DNA of 64,000 nt from Aeromicrobium chenweiae (lineage in GTDB: Bacteria > Actinomycetota > Actinomycetes > Propionibacteriales > Nocardioidaceae), in assembly GCF_003065605.1 (NCBI RefSeq), contig NZ_CP026952.1, positions 2,604,001-2,668,000 of the forward strand, read 5' to 3'. Below are positions 8,184 to 17,132 of this stretch, piece after piece. Both the position numbers and the translations under genes were made by a program. The notes under the pieces were generated by a model, which was not told where the DNA came from, did not search any database, and saw only the letters and a program-made list of their open reading frames with translations. Numbering within the stretch: position 1 is the stretch's first letter; each line of letters opens with the position of its first letter.

Positions 8184-11100
8184 GTGGCCGAGTCCTCACA
8201 AGACCATTCAACCCCCGACTTCGGCACGAATCAGTGGCTCGTCGAGGAGATGTACGAGCGCTATCGGGAAGATCCCACGTCCGTAGACGCGACCTGGGTC
8301 TCGTTCTTCCAGACCGGTGACGGCGTCGGCCTCAACGGCAACAGCGGGGCCAACGGCACCAACGGCACCGCCCCCGCGAAGGCCGCTCCGGTGGCCACGG
8401 CCGCCCCCACGCCGCCGCCCACCTCGCCGGAGTCCACGCAGCCGCCGGCCGCCAAGACGCAGCCGCCCACCGCCACGGCGCCCGAGGAGAAGGCTCCCGA
8501 CGCACCCGCGCCCGTGGCACCGGTCCCGGCCACGCCTCCGGTCAAGGCCAAGCCCGCACCGTCCACCCCCGCCGCGAAGGACGCCCCGGCGGCCGGACCG
8601 GGTGAGGTCGAGAACGTCGTGCTGCGTGGCGCCGCTGCCCGCACCGTCGCCAACATGGACGCGAGCCTCTCGGTCCCGACCGCGACGAGCGTCCGCTCCG
8701 TGCCGGTCAAGCTCCTGTTCGACCAGCGCGTCGTCATCAACAACCACCTCGCCCGCGCCCGTGGCGGCAAGGTCTCGTTCACCCACCTCATCGGCTGGGC
8801 GATCGTCAAGGCCCTGAAGGCCATGCCGGAGATGAACACCGGCTTCGAAGTCGTCAACGGCAAGCCCAACCAGCTGAAGCCCGAGCACATCAACTTCGGC
8901 CTCGCGATCGACCTGAAGAAGCCCGACGGGTCGCGCACCCTCCTGGTGCCGTCCATCAAGGCTGCGGACACCATGACGTTCGCCGAGTTCTGGGCGGCGT
9001 ACGAGACGATGGTCTCCAAGGCCCGCGACAACAAGCTCACGGTCGCCGACTTCCAGGGCACCACGGTCAGCCTGACCAACCCCGGCGGCATCGGCACGAA
9101 CCACTCGATCCCCCGGCTGATGCAGGGCCAGGGCGTCATCATCGGCGTCGGCTCGATGGAGTACCCGCCGGAGTTCCAGGGCGCGTCGGAGCACACGCTG
9201 GCGCAGATGGCCATCTCCAAGATGATGACCCTGACGTCGACGTACGACCACCGCGTCATTCAGGGCGCGCAGTCGGGCGAGTTCCTCAAGCGCATCCACG
9301 CGCTGCTCCTGGGCGAGGACGGCTTCTACGACGAGATCTTCCGCGCGCTGAAGATCCCCTACGAGCCCATCCGCTGGGCCCAGGACATCCCGGTCAGCCA
9401 CGACGACGAGGTCCACAAGCAGGCCCGCGTCCTCGAGCTCATCCACGCGTTCCGGGTGCGCGGCCACCTCATGGCCGACACCAACCCGCTCGACAGCTCG
9501 CCGCGCATGCACACCGATCTCGACACCGCGTCGCACGGCCTCACCCTGTGGGACCTCGACCGCGAGTTCGCGACCGGCTCGTTCAAGAGCGAGAAGCGGT
9601 TCATGAAGCTCCGCGAGATCCTCGGCATCCTGCGCGACTCGTACGCCCGCACGATCGGCATCGAGTACATGCACATCCAGGAGCCCACCGAGCGTGAGTG
9701 GTTCCAGGAGCGCGTCGAGCGTCCGCACACCAAGCCGCCGCGCGAGGAGCAGCTGCGCATCCTGCAGAAGCTCAACCAGGCCGAGGCGTTCGAGACGTTC
9801 CTGCAGACCAAGTTCGTCGGCCAGAAGCGCTTCAGCCTCGAGGGCGGCGAGACCACCATCCCGTTCCTCGACGAGATCTGCGAGGCCGCAGCGTCCGACA
9901 ACCTCGAAGAGGTCTGCATCGGCATGGCCCACCGTGGCCGTCTCAACGCGCTGGTCAACATCGCCGGCAAGCGTCCCAGCCAGGTCTTCCGCGAGTTCGA
10001 GGGCAACATCGACCCCCGCACGGTGCAGGGCTCGGGCGACGTCAAGTACCACCTCGGCGTCGAGGGTGAGTTCACCTCCGGCAACGGCGACAAGATCAAG
10101 GTCTCGATCGCGGCCAACCCGTCGCACCTCGAGGTCGTCGACCCGGTGCTCGAGGGCATCACCCGTGCCAAGCAGGACCGTCTCAACCGCGGCCAGGAGT
10201 ACCCGGTCCTGCCGGTGCTCGTGCACGGTGACGCCGCGTTCGCTGGTCAGGGAGTCGTCGCCGAGACGCTCAACCTGTCCCAGCTGCGCGGCTACCGCAC
10301 CGGCGGGACGATCCACCTGATCGTCAACAACCAGGTCGGCTTCACCACGTCGCCGTCCTCGTCGCGCTCCTCGACGTACTGCACCGACGTCGCCCGGATG
10401 ATCCAGGCGCCGGTGTTCCACGTCAACGGCGACGACCCCGAGGCCTGCATCCGCGTGGCGCAGCTGGCGTACGAGTACCGCCGCACGTTCCACAAGGACA
10501 TCGTGATCGACCTCGTCTGCTACCGCCGTCGCGGTCACAACGAGGGCGACGACCCCAGCTTCACGCAGCCCCTGATGTACGACACGATCAACGCGAAGAA
10601 GTCGGTGCGCAAGCTCTACACCGAGGCCCTCGTCGGTCGTGGCGACATCACGCTGGAGGAGGCCGAGGCGGCGCTGACCGACTACCAGGCCCAGCTCGAG
10701 CGCAACTTCGCCGAGGTCAAGCAGGCCGCGTCGGACCCGGACTACACCCGGACCCCGGACTACCCCGAGAAGCCCGAGCACGAGGGCGAGCTGATCACCG
10801 CGATCACGCCCGAGACGATGAAGGCGATCGCGGACGCGTACACCAACGTCCCCGAGGGCTTCACGGTCCACCCCAAGGTCCTGCCGCAGCTCCAGCGCCG
10901 CGCGCAGTCCATCTCGGCCGGCCCCATCGACTGGGGCACCGGCGAGATCCTCGCGATGGGCTCGCTCCTGCTCGACGGGCGTCCCGTGCGCCTGGCCGGC
11001 CAGGACACGCGCCGCGGCACGTTCTCGTCGCGCTTCGCGACGATCATCGACCGCACGAACGCCCACGAGTGGACTCCCCTGTCCCACGTCGGCGACGAGC

Positions 11101-11951
11101 AGGCGACGTTCTACGTCTACGACTCGCTGCTGAGCGAGTACGCGGCACTCGGCTTCGAGTACGGCTACTCGGTCGCCCGTCCCGAGGCGCTCACGATGTG
11201 GGAGGCGCAGTTCGGTGACTTCGTCAACGGCGCGCAGTCCGTCATCGACGAGTACATCTCCTCGGGCGAGACCAAGTGGGGCCAGAAGTCGGGCGTCGTC
11301 CTGCTCCTGCCGCACGGCTACGAGGGTCAGGGTCCGGATCACTCGTCGGCACGCATCGAGCGTTTCCTCGACCTGTGCGCGGACAACGCCATGACGGTGG
11401 CCCAGCCGTCGACGCCGGCGTCGTACTTCCACCTGCTGCGTCGCCAGAACCTGCAGGGCCAGCACCGTCCGCTCATCGTCTTCACGCCGAAGTCGATGCT
11501 GCGCAGCAAGGCCGCGGCGTCGCAGCCCGACGACTTCACGTCGGGCTCGTTCCGTCCGGTCATCGGCGACGACGTGGCCGATCCGTCGGCGGTCGAGCGC
11601 GTGCTCGTCTGCTCGGGTCGCATCACGTGGGACCTCATGGCCGAGCGGGAGAAGCGCGAGTCGGGCCAGTCCCGCACCGCGATCGTCCGCCTCGAGCAGA
11701 TCTACCCGCGTCCGCTGGAGGAGCTCAAGGCCGAGCTCGCCAAGTACCCGAACGCGCGCGAGGTCCGCTTCGTCCAGGACGAGCCCGCCAACCAGGGTCC
11801 GTGGCCGCACATCGCGCTGCACTTCAGCGGTGAGCTCGGCGGACTGCCCCTGCTGCGGGTCTCGCGCCCGGAGTCGTCGGCACCCTCGGTGGGGTCGCAC
11901 AACCGCCACGTCGAGGAGCAGGCCACGCTCATGCAGCAGGCCTTCAGCTGA
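8184..11951 (+). CDS. kgd: Multifunctional 2-oxoglutarate decarboxylase/dehydrogenase E1-E2 fusion
   Basis: A 1,255-residue TCA-cycle enzyme fusing an E2-like succinyltransferase core to a thiamine-diphosphate E1. Order: a short E1 N-terminal helix (FGTNQWLVEEMYERY), a Pro/Ala-rich linker (about residues 50-145), an acyltransferase domain ending in TYDHRVIQGAQSGEFL, then the E1 part with EVCIGMAHRGRLNAL, a GxGDVKYHLG loop and CYRRRGHNEGDDP. This is the actinobacterial Kgd/OdhA layout; it works with dihydrolipoyl dehydrogenase and AceF encoded elsewhere and is inhibited by GarA/OdhI in relatives. The GTG at 8184 gives VAESS..., like homologues, with GAAGAGG upstream; a GTG at 8145 is also possible but has no ribosome-binding site. 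Confidence 0.95.
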   Translation: MAESSQDHSTPDFGTNQWLVEEMYERYREDPTSVDATWVSFFQTGDGVGLNGNSGANGTNGTAPAKAAPVATAAPTPPPTSPESTQPPAAKTQPPTATAPEEKAPDAPAPVAPVPATPPVKAKPAPSTPAAKDAPAAGPGEVENVVLRGAAARTVANMDASLSVPTATSVRSVPVKLLFDQRVVINNHLARARGGKVSFTHLIGWAIVKALKAMPEMNTGFEVVNGKPNQLKPEHINFGLAIDLKKPDGSRTLLVPSIKAADTMTFAEFWAAYETMVSKARDNKLTVADFQGTTVSLTNPGGIGTNHSIPRLMQGQGVIIGVGSMEYPPEFQGASEHTLAQMAISKMMTLTSTYDHRVIQGAQSGEFLKRIHALLLGEDGFYDEIFRALKIPYEPIRWAQDIPVSHDDEVHKQARVLELIHAFRVRGHLMADTNPLDSSPRMHTDLDTASHGLTLWDLDREFATGSFKSEKRFMKLREILGILRDSYARTIGIEYMHIQEPTEREWFQERVERPHTKPPREEQLRILQKLNQAEAFETFLQTKFVGQKRFSLEGGETTIPFLDEICEAAASDNLEEVCIGMAHRGRLNALVNIAGKRPSQVFREFEGNIDPRTVQGSGDVKYHLGVEGEFTSGNGDKIKVSIAANPSHLEVVDPVLEGITRAKQDRLNRGQEYPVLPVLVHGDAAFAGQGVVAETLNLSQLRGYRTGGTIHLIVNNQVGFTTSPSSSRSSTYCTDVARMIQAPVFHVNGDDPEACIRVAQLAYEYRRTFHKDIVIDLVCYRRRGHNEGDDPSFTQPLMYDTINAKKSVRKLYTEALVGRGDITLEEAEAALTDYQAQLERNFAEVKQAASDPDYTRTPDYPEKPEHEGELITAITPETMKAIADAYTNVPEGFTVHPKVLPQLQRRAQSISAGPIDWGTGEILAMGSLLLDGRPVRLAGQDTRRGTFSSRFATIIDRTNAHEWTPLSHVGDEQATFYVYDSLLSEYAALGFEYGYSVARPEALTMWEAQFGDFVNGAQSVIDEYISSGETKWGQKSGVVLLLPHGYEGQGPDHSSARIERFLDLCADNAMTVAQPSTPASYFHLLRRQNLQGQHRPLIVFTPKSMLRSKAAASQPDDFTSGSFRPVIGDDVADPSAVERVLVCSGRITWDLMAEREKRESGQSRTAIVRLEQIYPRPLEELKAELAKYPNAREVRFVQDEPANQGPWPHIALHFSGELGGLPLLRVSRPESSAPSVGSHNRHVEEQATLMQQAFS

Positions 11952-11971
11952 TCAACGACTGAGGACGGGTC

Positions 11972-12148
11972 ATGTACTTCACGGATCGTGGCATCGAGGA
12001 GCTCCAGAGCCGGCGAGGTGACGAAGAGGTCACCTTCGCCTGGCTCGCGGAGCAGCTCAGCACGTTCGTCGACCTCAACCCCGACTTCGAGATCCCGGTC
12101 GAGCGGCTCGCCACCTGGCTGGCCCGTCTCGACGACGAGGACGAGTAG
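11972..12148 (+). CDS. DUF6104 family small acidic protein
   Basis: A 58-residue protein, MYFTDRGIEELQSRRGDEE then VTFAWLAEQLSTFVDLNP, ending in DDEDE. The sequence pattern is highly conserved in actinobacteria (DUF6104), and homologues often sit directly after kgd. The ATG follows GAGGACGGGTC. It is 20 bases downstream of the kgd stop and probably cotranscribed. Its function is unknown; association with 2-oxoglutarate metabolism is suggested only by position. Confidence 0.85.
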   Translation: MYFTDRGIEELQSRRGDEEVTFAWLAEQLSTFVDLNPDFEIPVERLATWLARLDDEDE

Positions 12149-12176
12149 CCGGGCGGTGTCCTCGGGACCGGGTCGC

Positions 12177-12182
12177 TAGGCT
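12177..12182 (+). promoter_or_regulatory. Candidate leaderless -10 element
   Basis: TAGGCT lies 6 bases before the ATG of the DUF1059-like gene, so transcription would begin at or very near the start codon. Confidence 0.45.
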
Positions 12183-12188
12183 CCGGTC

Positions 12189-12362
12189 ATGGCCAAGATG
12201 ATGATGTGTCCCTGCGGAGAACGACTCGTGGGACGGACCGACGAGGACTTCGTCGGCGCCGTCGACGCGCACCTGCGCGACAATCACGGCGGACGCTCCT
12301 ACCCGGCCGATGCCATCTTGTCGATGGCGACGTCGATCCCCGACGACGCCGTCGCGGACTGA
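12189..12362 (+). CDS. DUF1059-like small protein
   Basis: A 57-residue protein opening MAKMMMCPCGERLVGRTDED and continuing FVGAVDAHLRDNHGG. The Cys-x-Cys-Gly pair followed by a DExF..V..HLRxxH segment fits the DUF1059 family of small, possibly metal-binding, proteins. There is no clear ribosome-binding site, but a TAGGCT element 6 bases before the ATG supports a leaderless transcript. It ends just before a long hairpin. Function unknown. Confidence 0.75.
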   Translation: MAKMMMCPCGERLVGRTDEDFVGAVDAHLRDNHGGRSYPADAILSMATSIPDDAVAD

Positions 12363-12365
12363 CCG

Positions 12366-12439
12366 CCAGCCCAGATTTGCGGCCTTCTGCACGGTTCCTG
12401 CCCGGCAGGACGGTGCAGAGCTCCGCAAATCTGGGCTGG
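12366..12439. terminator. Long intergenic inverted repeat, probable bidirectional terminator
   Basis: The outer arms are a perfect 17-bp match (CCAGCCCAGATTTGCGG with its complement at 12423-12439). Inner pairs TCTGCAC/GTGCAGA and CCTGCC/GGCAGG extend the structure. It fills the gap between the convergent DUF1059-like and MDR stops. No T-run is present. Confidence 0.65.
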
Positions 12440-12444
12440 GGGTC

Positions 12445-13413
12445 CTAGCGGGTCAGGACGATCTTGCCGAAGACCGAGCCGTCGATGATGCTCTGCAGTC
12501 CGTCCGCCGCCTGCTCCATCGGGATCTCCCGGTCGATCAGCGGGCGCGTCCCGGTCACGTCCATGAACTGCGCGAGCGCGTGCAGCTCGTCGCGCGTGCC
12601 CATCGTCGAGCCGTGGACGCGCATCTGCTGGAAGAAGATCCGGGTCAGCTCGGCGTGCGAGGGCGCGTCGCCGGACGTCGCCCCGGAGATCACGATCGTG
12701 CCGCCGGGGCGCATCGACTTCACCGAGTGCGACCAGGTCGCCGCGCCGACCGTCTCCATGACGGCGTCGACCTTCGTGGGCAGCCGGGCGCCGGACTCGA
12801 ACACCTCGTGGGCACCGATCTCGAGGGCCTTGGCGCGCTTGTCCTCGTCGCGGCTCGTGGCGTAGACCCGGAAGCCGGCCGCCCGGGCGAGGGTGATCGC
12901 CGCGGTCGCGACGCCGCCGCCTGCGCCCTGCACCAGCACCGTGTCGCCCTGCTTGAGGCCGGACTGCGTGAACAGCATCCGGTACGCGGTGAGCCACGCC
13001 GTCGGCAGGCACGCGGCCTCCGCGAACGACAGGCCGGCCGGCTTGGGCACGACGTTGCGGGCCGGCACCGCGACCTTCTCGGCGAAGGTGCCCTGGTGCC
13101 GCTCGGACAGCAGCGAACGCTTGGGGTCCAGGGTCTCGTCGCCGCGCCACGAGGGGTCGCTGATGACGGCGTGGACGAGGACCTCGTTGCCGTCCTCGTC
13201 GTAGCCCGCGGCGTCACAGCCCAGGATCATCGGCAGCGACTTCTCGCCCAGGCCGACGCCCCGCAGGCTCCACACGTCGTGGTGGTTGATCGAGGCGGCC
13301 TTGACCGTCACCGTCGTCCAGCCGTCCGGGACCTCGGGATCGGGGCGCTCGCCGACGACGAGTCCTTCGAGGGGGCTGTCGGGAGTGATCTGACCGGCGT
13401 AGACCGCGAACAT
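12445..13413 (-). CDS. Zinc-binding dehydrogenase / quinone oxidoreductase (MDR superfamily)
   Basis: A 322-residue MDR enzyme. The N-terminal GroES-like half contains SINHHDVWSLRGVG and LGCDAAGYDEDG. The Rossmann half carries the nucleotide loop VLVQGAGGGVATAAI near residue 175 and YATSRDEDKRAKALEIGA, whose Arg/Lys side chains suggest NADPH. It ends in ADGLQSIIDGSVFGKIVLTR. Catalytic and structural zinc cysteines are not evident, so it is more likely a quinone or enone reductase than an alcohol dehydrogenase. The malic enzyme gene lies 18 bases upstream on the same strand, so the two are probably cotranscribed. The substrate is not predictable. Confidence 0.85.
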   Translation of the reverse strand: MFAVYAGQITPDSPLEGLVVGERPDPEVPDGWTTVTVKAASINHHDVWSLRGVGLGEKSLPMILGCDAAGYDEDGNEVLVHAVISDPSWRGDETLDPKRSLLSERHQGTFAEKVAVPARNVVPKPAGLSFAEAACLPTAWLTAYRMLFTQSGLKQGDTVLVQGAGGGVATAAITLARAAGFRVYATSRDEDKRAKALEIGAHEVFESGARLPTKVDAVMETVGAATWSHSVKSMRPGGTIVISGATSGDAPSHAELTRIFFQQMRVHGSTMGTRDELHALAQFMDVTGTRPLIDREIPMEQAADGLQSIIDGSVFGKIVLTR

Positions 13414-13431
13414 GGTGCTCCTTCGGGGGTG

Positions 13432-14634
13432 TCAGTACGGGCGGCGGGCGAGGCCCTCGCGGCGTGCCGTGTCGGTCACGGCACGAGCGACCGCCGTGGC
13501 GACCCGGGGGTCGAACGGCGACGGGATGACGTACGTCTCGCTGAGGTCGTCCCCCACGAGATCGGCGATCGCGGTGGCCGCGGCCAGCTTCATGCCCTCG
13601 GAGATCCGCGTCGCGCGGACGTCCAGCGCACCGCGGAAGATGCCCGGGAACACCAGCACGTTGTTGATCTGGTTGGGGAAGTCCGAGCGCCCGGTGGCCA
13701 CGACCCGCGCGTAGCGGTGCGCCACGTCGGGGTGGACCTCCGGGGTGGGGTTCGCCATCGCGAACACGATCGCGTCCGGCGCCATCTTGGCCACCGACTC
13801 CTCGGGCACCGTGCCGCCGGAGACGCCGATGAAGACGTCAGCGCCGTCCAGCGCGTCCGAGATCGACCCGGGACGGGCCCAGCCCGCGGTCTCGGTGGCG
13901 ATCTGCCGCTTGACCTCGTTGAGGTCCTCGCGTCCGGGGTGGATGACGCCCGCGCGGTCGACCACCGAGATCCTGCTCGCACCGGCGGACTGCAGGATCT
14001 TCATGATCGCCACGCCGGCCGCACCCGCGCCCGAGATGACGATCTTGAGGTCCTCGAGGAAGCGGTCGGTCAGCCGTGCAGCGTTGATGAGCGCGGCGAG
14101 GGTGACGACCGCGGTGCCGTGCTGGTCGTCGTGGAAGACGGGGATGTCCAGCCGCTCGATCAGGCGGCGCTCGATCTCGAAGCAGCGGGGGCTCGAGATG
14201 TCCTCGAGGTTGATGCCGCCGAACGTCGGGGCGAGGCGCACGACCGTCTCGACGATCTCGTCGACGTCCGTCGTGTCGAGGGCGACGGGGATCGCGTCGA
14301 CGCCACCGAACTGCTTGAACAGGATCGCCTTGCCCTCCATCACGGGCATGGAGGCGGCCGGGCCGATGTCGCCGAGGCCCAGCACGGCGGTCCCGTCGGT
14401 GATCACCGCGACGGTGTTGGAGACCCAGGTGTACTCGTGGGCCATCTCGGGATCGGACGCGATCGCCTCGCACACCTGCGCGACGCCGGGGGTGTACGCC
14501 AACGACAGGTCGTGGGCGTCCTTCAGCTCGACGGTGGAGCTGATGCTCATCTTGCCGCCGCGGTGCAGGGCGAAGACGGGGTCGTCGGGATCGGGAAAGC
14601 TCGAAGCCTGCAGGTCGATGTCAGCTGCCACCAT
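13432..14634 (-). CDS. NAD(P)-dependent malic enzyme
   Basis: A 400-residue oxidative malate decarboxylase of the short bacterial type. Visible are the catalytic Tyr in LSLAYTPGVAQVCEAI, the lysine in MEGKAILFKQFGGVDAIPVA, metal ligands in FHDDQHGTAVV, the nucleotide loop ISGAGAAGVAI, and FAMANPTPE with FPNQINNVLVFPGIF near the C-terminus. It makes pyruvate and reducing power from malate. ATG at 14634 is chosen because GAGGA lies about 9 bases upstream and upstream codons are not family-like. Together with Kgd it forms a small central-carbon group. Confidence 0.92.
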   Translation of the reverse strand: MVAADIDLQASSFPDPDDPVFALHRGGKMSISSTVELKDAHDLSLAYTPGVAQVCEAIASDPEMAHEYTWVSNTVAVITDGTAVLGLGDIGPAASMPVMEGKAILFKQFGGVDAIPVALDTTDVDEIVETVVRLAPTFGGINLEDISSPRCFEIERRLIERLDIPVFHDDQHGTAVVTLAALINAARLTDRFLEDLKIVISGAGAAGVAIMKILQSAGASRISVVDRAGVIHPGREDLNEVKRQIATETAGWARPGSISDALDGADVFIGVSGGTVPEESVAKMAPDAIVFAMANPTPEVHPDVAHRYARVVATGRSDFPNQINNVLVFPGIFRGALDVRATRISEGMKLAAATAIADLVGDDLSETYVIPSPFDPRVATAVARAVTDTARREGLARRPY

Positions 14635-14694
14635 GAAAGGGAATCCTCGGGGAACGTGTCCGTACTGGTCCCCGGCACCGATCAGGTCGCCGGA

Positions 14695-14710
14695 GCGGCA
14701 TGGATGCCGC
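14695..14710. terminator. Short hairpin between two minus-strand genes
   Basis: GCGGCAT-GG-ATGCCGC forms a perfect 7-bp stem with a 2-base centre. It lies downstream of the membrane-protein stop (14767) and upstream of the malic enzyme. It could be a terminator or an operator; the tiny loop leaves this open. Confidence 0.35.
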
Positions 14711-14766
14711 GATTCTGCTGTCCCGCCTGGACGGGAAGTCACGGGTTGTGCCCGGCTGTCAGTCTC

Positions 14767-15162
14767 TCACACCGCGGAGTCCCGGCCGAGTGCCCGGGTC
14801 ACCGGCGGGGACAGCAGGGCGATGAGCGCGACCACCGCGGGCAGCGCGACGACGGGCGCGAGCCAGGCCGGGTCGCCGCGCAGGTTGTACGCCAGGCCCA
14901 GGATGATGAGCTGCGAGAACACGAGCGGGCTGCGCGCCCACGCGTCGCCCTCCGTCACCCGCCACGCGGCCCACGACAGGCCCGCGCCGATCACGGCCAG
15001 GAACAGCGTCGTCCCGACGCCCAGGCCGACCCGGTCGCCCGAGATGTGGGCCGCCTCGACGACGGCCAGCACCACGAAGGTCAGCGCCTCGATCGCAACG
15101 ATCGCAGCGGCCACGAGCAGCAGTGTTCGGGCCGTCCCTGACGGCCGTCCAGAAGACGTCAC
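14767..15162 (-). CDS. Small four-helix membrane protein, unknown function
   Basis: A 131-residue protein with four predicted membrane segments: LLLVAAAIVAIEALTFVVLA, GTTLFLAVIGAGLSWAAW, SPLVFSQLIILGLAYNL and WLAPVVALPAVVALIALL. Short polar tails end in TRALGRDSAV. It is a common uncharacterised actinobacterial membrane protein and I cannot name a family. The GTG at 15162 follows a TACCCT element by 6 bases, supporting a leaderless start. It is divergent from whiB1. Confidence 0.75.
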   Translation of the reverse strand: MTSSGRPSGTARTLLLVAAAIVAIEALTFVVLAVVEAAHISGDRVGLGVGTTLFLAVIGAGLSWAAWRVTEGDAWARSPLVFSQLIILGLAYNLRGDPAWLAPVVALPAVVALIALLSPPVTRALGRDSAV

Positions 15163-15168
15163 GACGTC

Positions 15169-15174
15169 AGGGTA
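15169..15174 (-). promoter_or_regulatory. Candidate leaderless -10 element
   Basis: On the minus strand TACCCT lies 6 bases before the GTG start of the membrane-protein gene. Confidence 0.45.
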
Positions 15175-15318
15175 GGCACCATGTGACCGAAGCGACAATT
15201 CGATAGGGCCTCCGGCCCTTGTAAACGATTCAGAATGTTGAAACGATGGACTTACTGCCCATGGAACGGACAAACAGTCCTGCCCTGGGCGCAAAACCGA
15301 ACGGGAAGGAGTGTCCCC

Positions 15319-15570
15319 ATGGACTGGCGCCACAAATCGGCATGCCTCGATGAGGATCCTGAGCTCTTCTTCCCCATCGGCAACACGGGTCCTGCCATCT
15401 TGCAGATCGAAGAGGCCAAGGTCGTATGCCGCCGCTGTGAAGTCCGCGAACAGTGCCTTCAGTGGGCGCTGGAATCCGGACAGGATCATGGTGTGTGGGG
15501 AGGCTTGAGCGAAGACGAACGTCGTACGCTGAAGCGTCGCAATGCTCGGGCACGTATTCGTACTGCCTGA
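15319..15570 (+). CDS. whiB1: WhiB1-type iron-sulfur transcriptional regulator
   Basis: An 83-residue Wbl protein. Cys9, Cys37, Cys40 and Cys46 are placed to bind a [4Fe-4S] cluster that reacts with nitric oxide. The GVWGG turn (58-62) and the basic tail LKRRNARARIRTA bind the sigma factor and DNA. The opening MDWRHKSACLDEDPELFFP is nearly identical to Mycobacterium WhiB1, an essential regulator. AAGGAG lies upstream of the ATG. The 5' region is long and AT-rich, with a possible TTGTAA at 15219. It is next to pdtaS, as Rv3219 is to Rv3220c, and a strong terminator follows. Confidence 0.95.
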   Translation: MDWRHKSACLDEDPELFFPIGNTGPAILQIEEAKVVCRRCEVREQCLQWALESGQDHGVWGGLSEDERRTLKRRNARARIRTA

Positions 15571-15589
15571 ACGTACGCACGTATCGGTG

Positions 15590-15623
15590 AACCCCGTGGC
15601 CTCTCGGCCGCGGGGTTCTTTGT
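15590..15623 (+). terminator. Rho-independent terminator of whiB1
   Basis: AACCCCGTGGCC pairs with GGCCGCGGGGTT across a TCTC loop, with one T-G mismatch position, and is followed by CTTTGT. It is the clearest intrinsic terminator in the window. Confidence 0.8.
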
Positions 15624-15639
15624 ATCCGCAGCGGGTCGC

Positions 15640-17094
15640 TCACACCACCAGCGTGATGGCCACGGTGGTGCCGCCACCCACCCGCTCCTCGAACGTCAGG
15701 CTGCCACCGAGCTCGCCCTCGACCAGCGTCGTGACGATCGACAGCCCGAGGCTCCCCGACGGGTCGAAGTCGGCGGGCAGCCCGGCGCCGTCGTCGCTGA
15801 CCCGCAGGCGGATCTTGTCGCGGATGCGGTTGACCGCGAGGCTGAGGGTGCCGCCCCGCTCGTCGTACGCGTGGGCGGCGGCGTTCTGGATGAGCTCGGT
15901 GAGCACCATCGCCAGCGGCGTCGCGACCTCACCCGGCAGCAGCCCGAAGGACCCGAACCGGTCGGCGGCGATGCGGTTCGCGCCGGCCGGGCCGTCCGAG
16001 ACGTCGAGCACCGTGTGGAGCAGGCGGTCGGCGATCTCGTCGAACTCCACGAAGTCGCTGAAGGACTGGCTCAGCGTCTCGTGCACGAGGGCGATCGAGC
16101 CGACGCGGCGGACCGCGTCCTCCAGCGCCTCACGAGCCTCAGAGCTCTCCATGCGGCGGCCCTGGAGCCGCAGCAGCGCGGCGACCGTCTGCAGGTTGTT
16201 CTTGACCCGGTGGTGGATCTCCCGGATCGTCGCCTCCTTGGAGACGAGCTCGCGCTCGCGCAGACGCAGCTCGGTGACGTCGCGCAGCAGGATCAGGGAC
16301 CCGCTGCGGCGCCCGCCCGACCGCAGCGGGATGACCCGCAGCAGCAGGGACGCATGGGAGTTCTCGATCTCCGCCTCGATGTTCTCGTCGCCGCGCAGCA
16401 ACCCGCGCGCGCCACGATCGGTCGGACGGCGATCGACCAGCTCGGTGGTCACGGTGCCCAGGTGCGTGCCGACGAGGTCACCGGTCAGGCCCAGACGCCG
16501 GTACGCCGACATCGCGTTGGGGCTCGCGTACCTCACGACGCCGGAGCCGTTCGTCCGGACGAAGCCGTCGCCGACGCGCAGGGAGTCCGCGAGATCGGTC
16601 CGGGTGCCCGGCAGGGGGAACTCGCCACGGCGGATCATCTCGGCGAGCTCGTCCGCGGCCTCGAAGTAGGAGCTCTCCAGCGTGCTCGCCGTCCGCAGTC
16701 CCGCCGCCGAGCTGCGCTGCGCGATGACGGCGATCGTCCGACCGTCCCGGCGGACCGGGATGACCTCGACGCGCACGAGCCGGCCGTCCCGCTCCTCGAC
16801 GACCAGATCGCTCGCCAGCTGCCCAGTCGTCAGGGCGTTCTCGAGCGGCTCTCCACGGCCGGTGGGCAGGAACGTCCCAGAGACGTCCTCGAGCAGGGTC
16901 GTCGCGCCCGTGGTGGGACGGATCTGCGCGGCGGCCCACATGCCCTTGGCCTCGCCGTCCGGCACCCAGAGCACCAGGTCGGAGAACGAGAGGTCGGCGA
17001 TGATCTGCCAGTCCGCGACCAGCGCGTGCAGCCACGCGACGTCCTCGCTGGACAGTGACGTCTGGAACTGCGCGATGTCGTCGAGCGAGGGCAT
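15640..17094 (-). CDS. pdtaS: Sensor histidine kinase PdtaS
   Basis: A 484-residue soluble histidine kinase with no membrane segment. A GAF-like domain (about 1-155) and a PAS-like domain (about 170-275) precede a HisKA_2 dimerisation region with phosphoacceptor EIHHRVKNNLQTV (His294/His295). The ATPase has LIQNAAAHAY (N box) and DDGAGLP and LGLSIV (G boxes). This is the PdtaS layout; its usual partner PdtaR, an ANTAR antitermination protein, is not in the window, and in Mycobacterium it is also unlinked. Adjacent whiB1 matches mycobacterial synteny. The start is set by TACATT 6 bases upstream of the ATG (leaderless). Confidence 0.92.
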   Translation of the reverse strand: MPSLDDIAQFQTSLSSEDVAWLHALVADWQIIADLSFSDLVLWVPDGEAKGMWAAAQIRPTTGATTLLEDVSGTFLPTGRGEPLENALTTGQLASDLVVEERDGRLVRVEVIPVRRDGRTIAVIAQRSSAAGLRTASTLESSYFEAADELAEMIRRGEFPLPGTRTDLADSLRVGDGFVRTNGSGVVRYASPNAMSAYRRLGLTGDLVGTHLGTVTTELVDRRPTDRGARGLLRGDENIEAEIENSHASLLLRVIPLRSGGRRSGSLILLRDVTELRLRERELVSKEATIREIHHRVKNNLQTVAALLRLQGRRMESSEAREALEDAVRRVGSIALVHETLSQSFSDFVEFDEIADRLLHTVLDVSDGPAGANRIAADRFGSFGLLPGEVATPLAMVLTELIQNAAAHAYDERGGTLSLAVNRIRDKIRLRVSDDGAGLPADFDPSGSLGLSIVTTLVEGELGGSLTFEERVGGGTTVAITLVV

Positions 17095-17100
17095 TGGGCC

Positions 17101-17106
17101 AATGTA
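17101..17106 (-). promoter_or_regulatory. Candidate leaderless -10 element of pdtaS
   Basis: Minus-strand TACATT lies 6 bases before the pdtaS ATG. Confidence 0.45.
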
Positions 17107-17132
17107 TCCACGGTGCGTGGCACGATGGCGGA

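Noticed and set aside
8208..11909. Very long open frame on the strand opposite kgd (over 1,200 codons)
   Set aside because: High-GC coding sequence keeps opposite frames open. Its translation is Arg/Leu/Asp-rich low-complexity text with no domains, and kgd explains every base.
14635..14742. Longer malic enzyme starting at 14742
   Set aside because: The extra 36 residues are Arg/Pro-rich and not family-like; the ATG at 14634 has a good ribosome-binding site.
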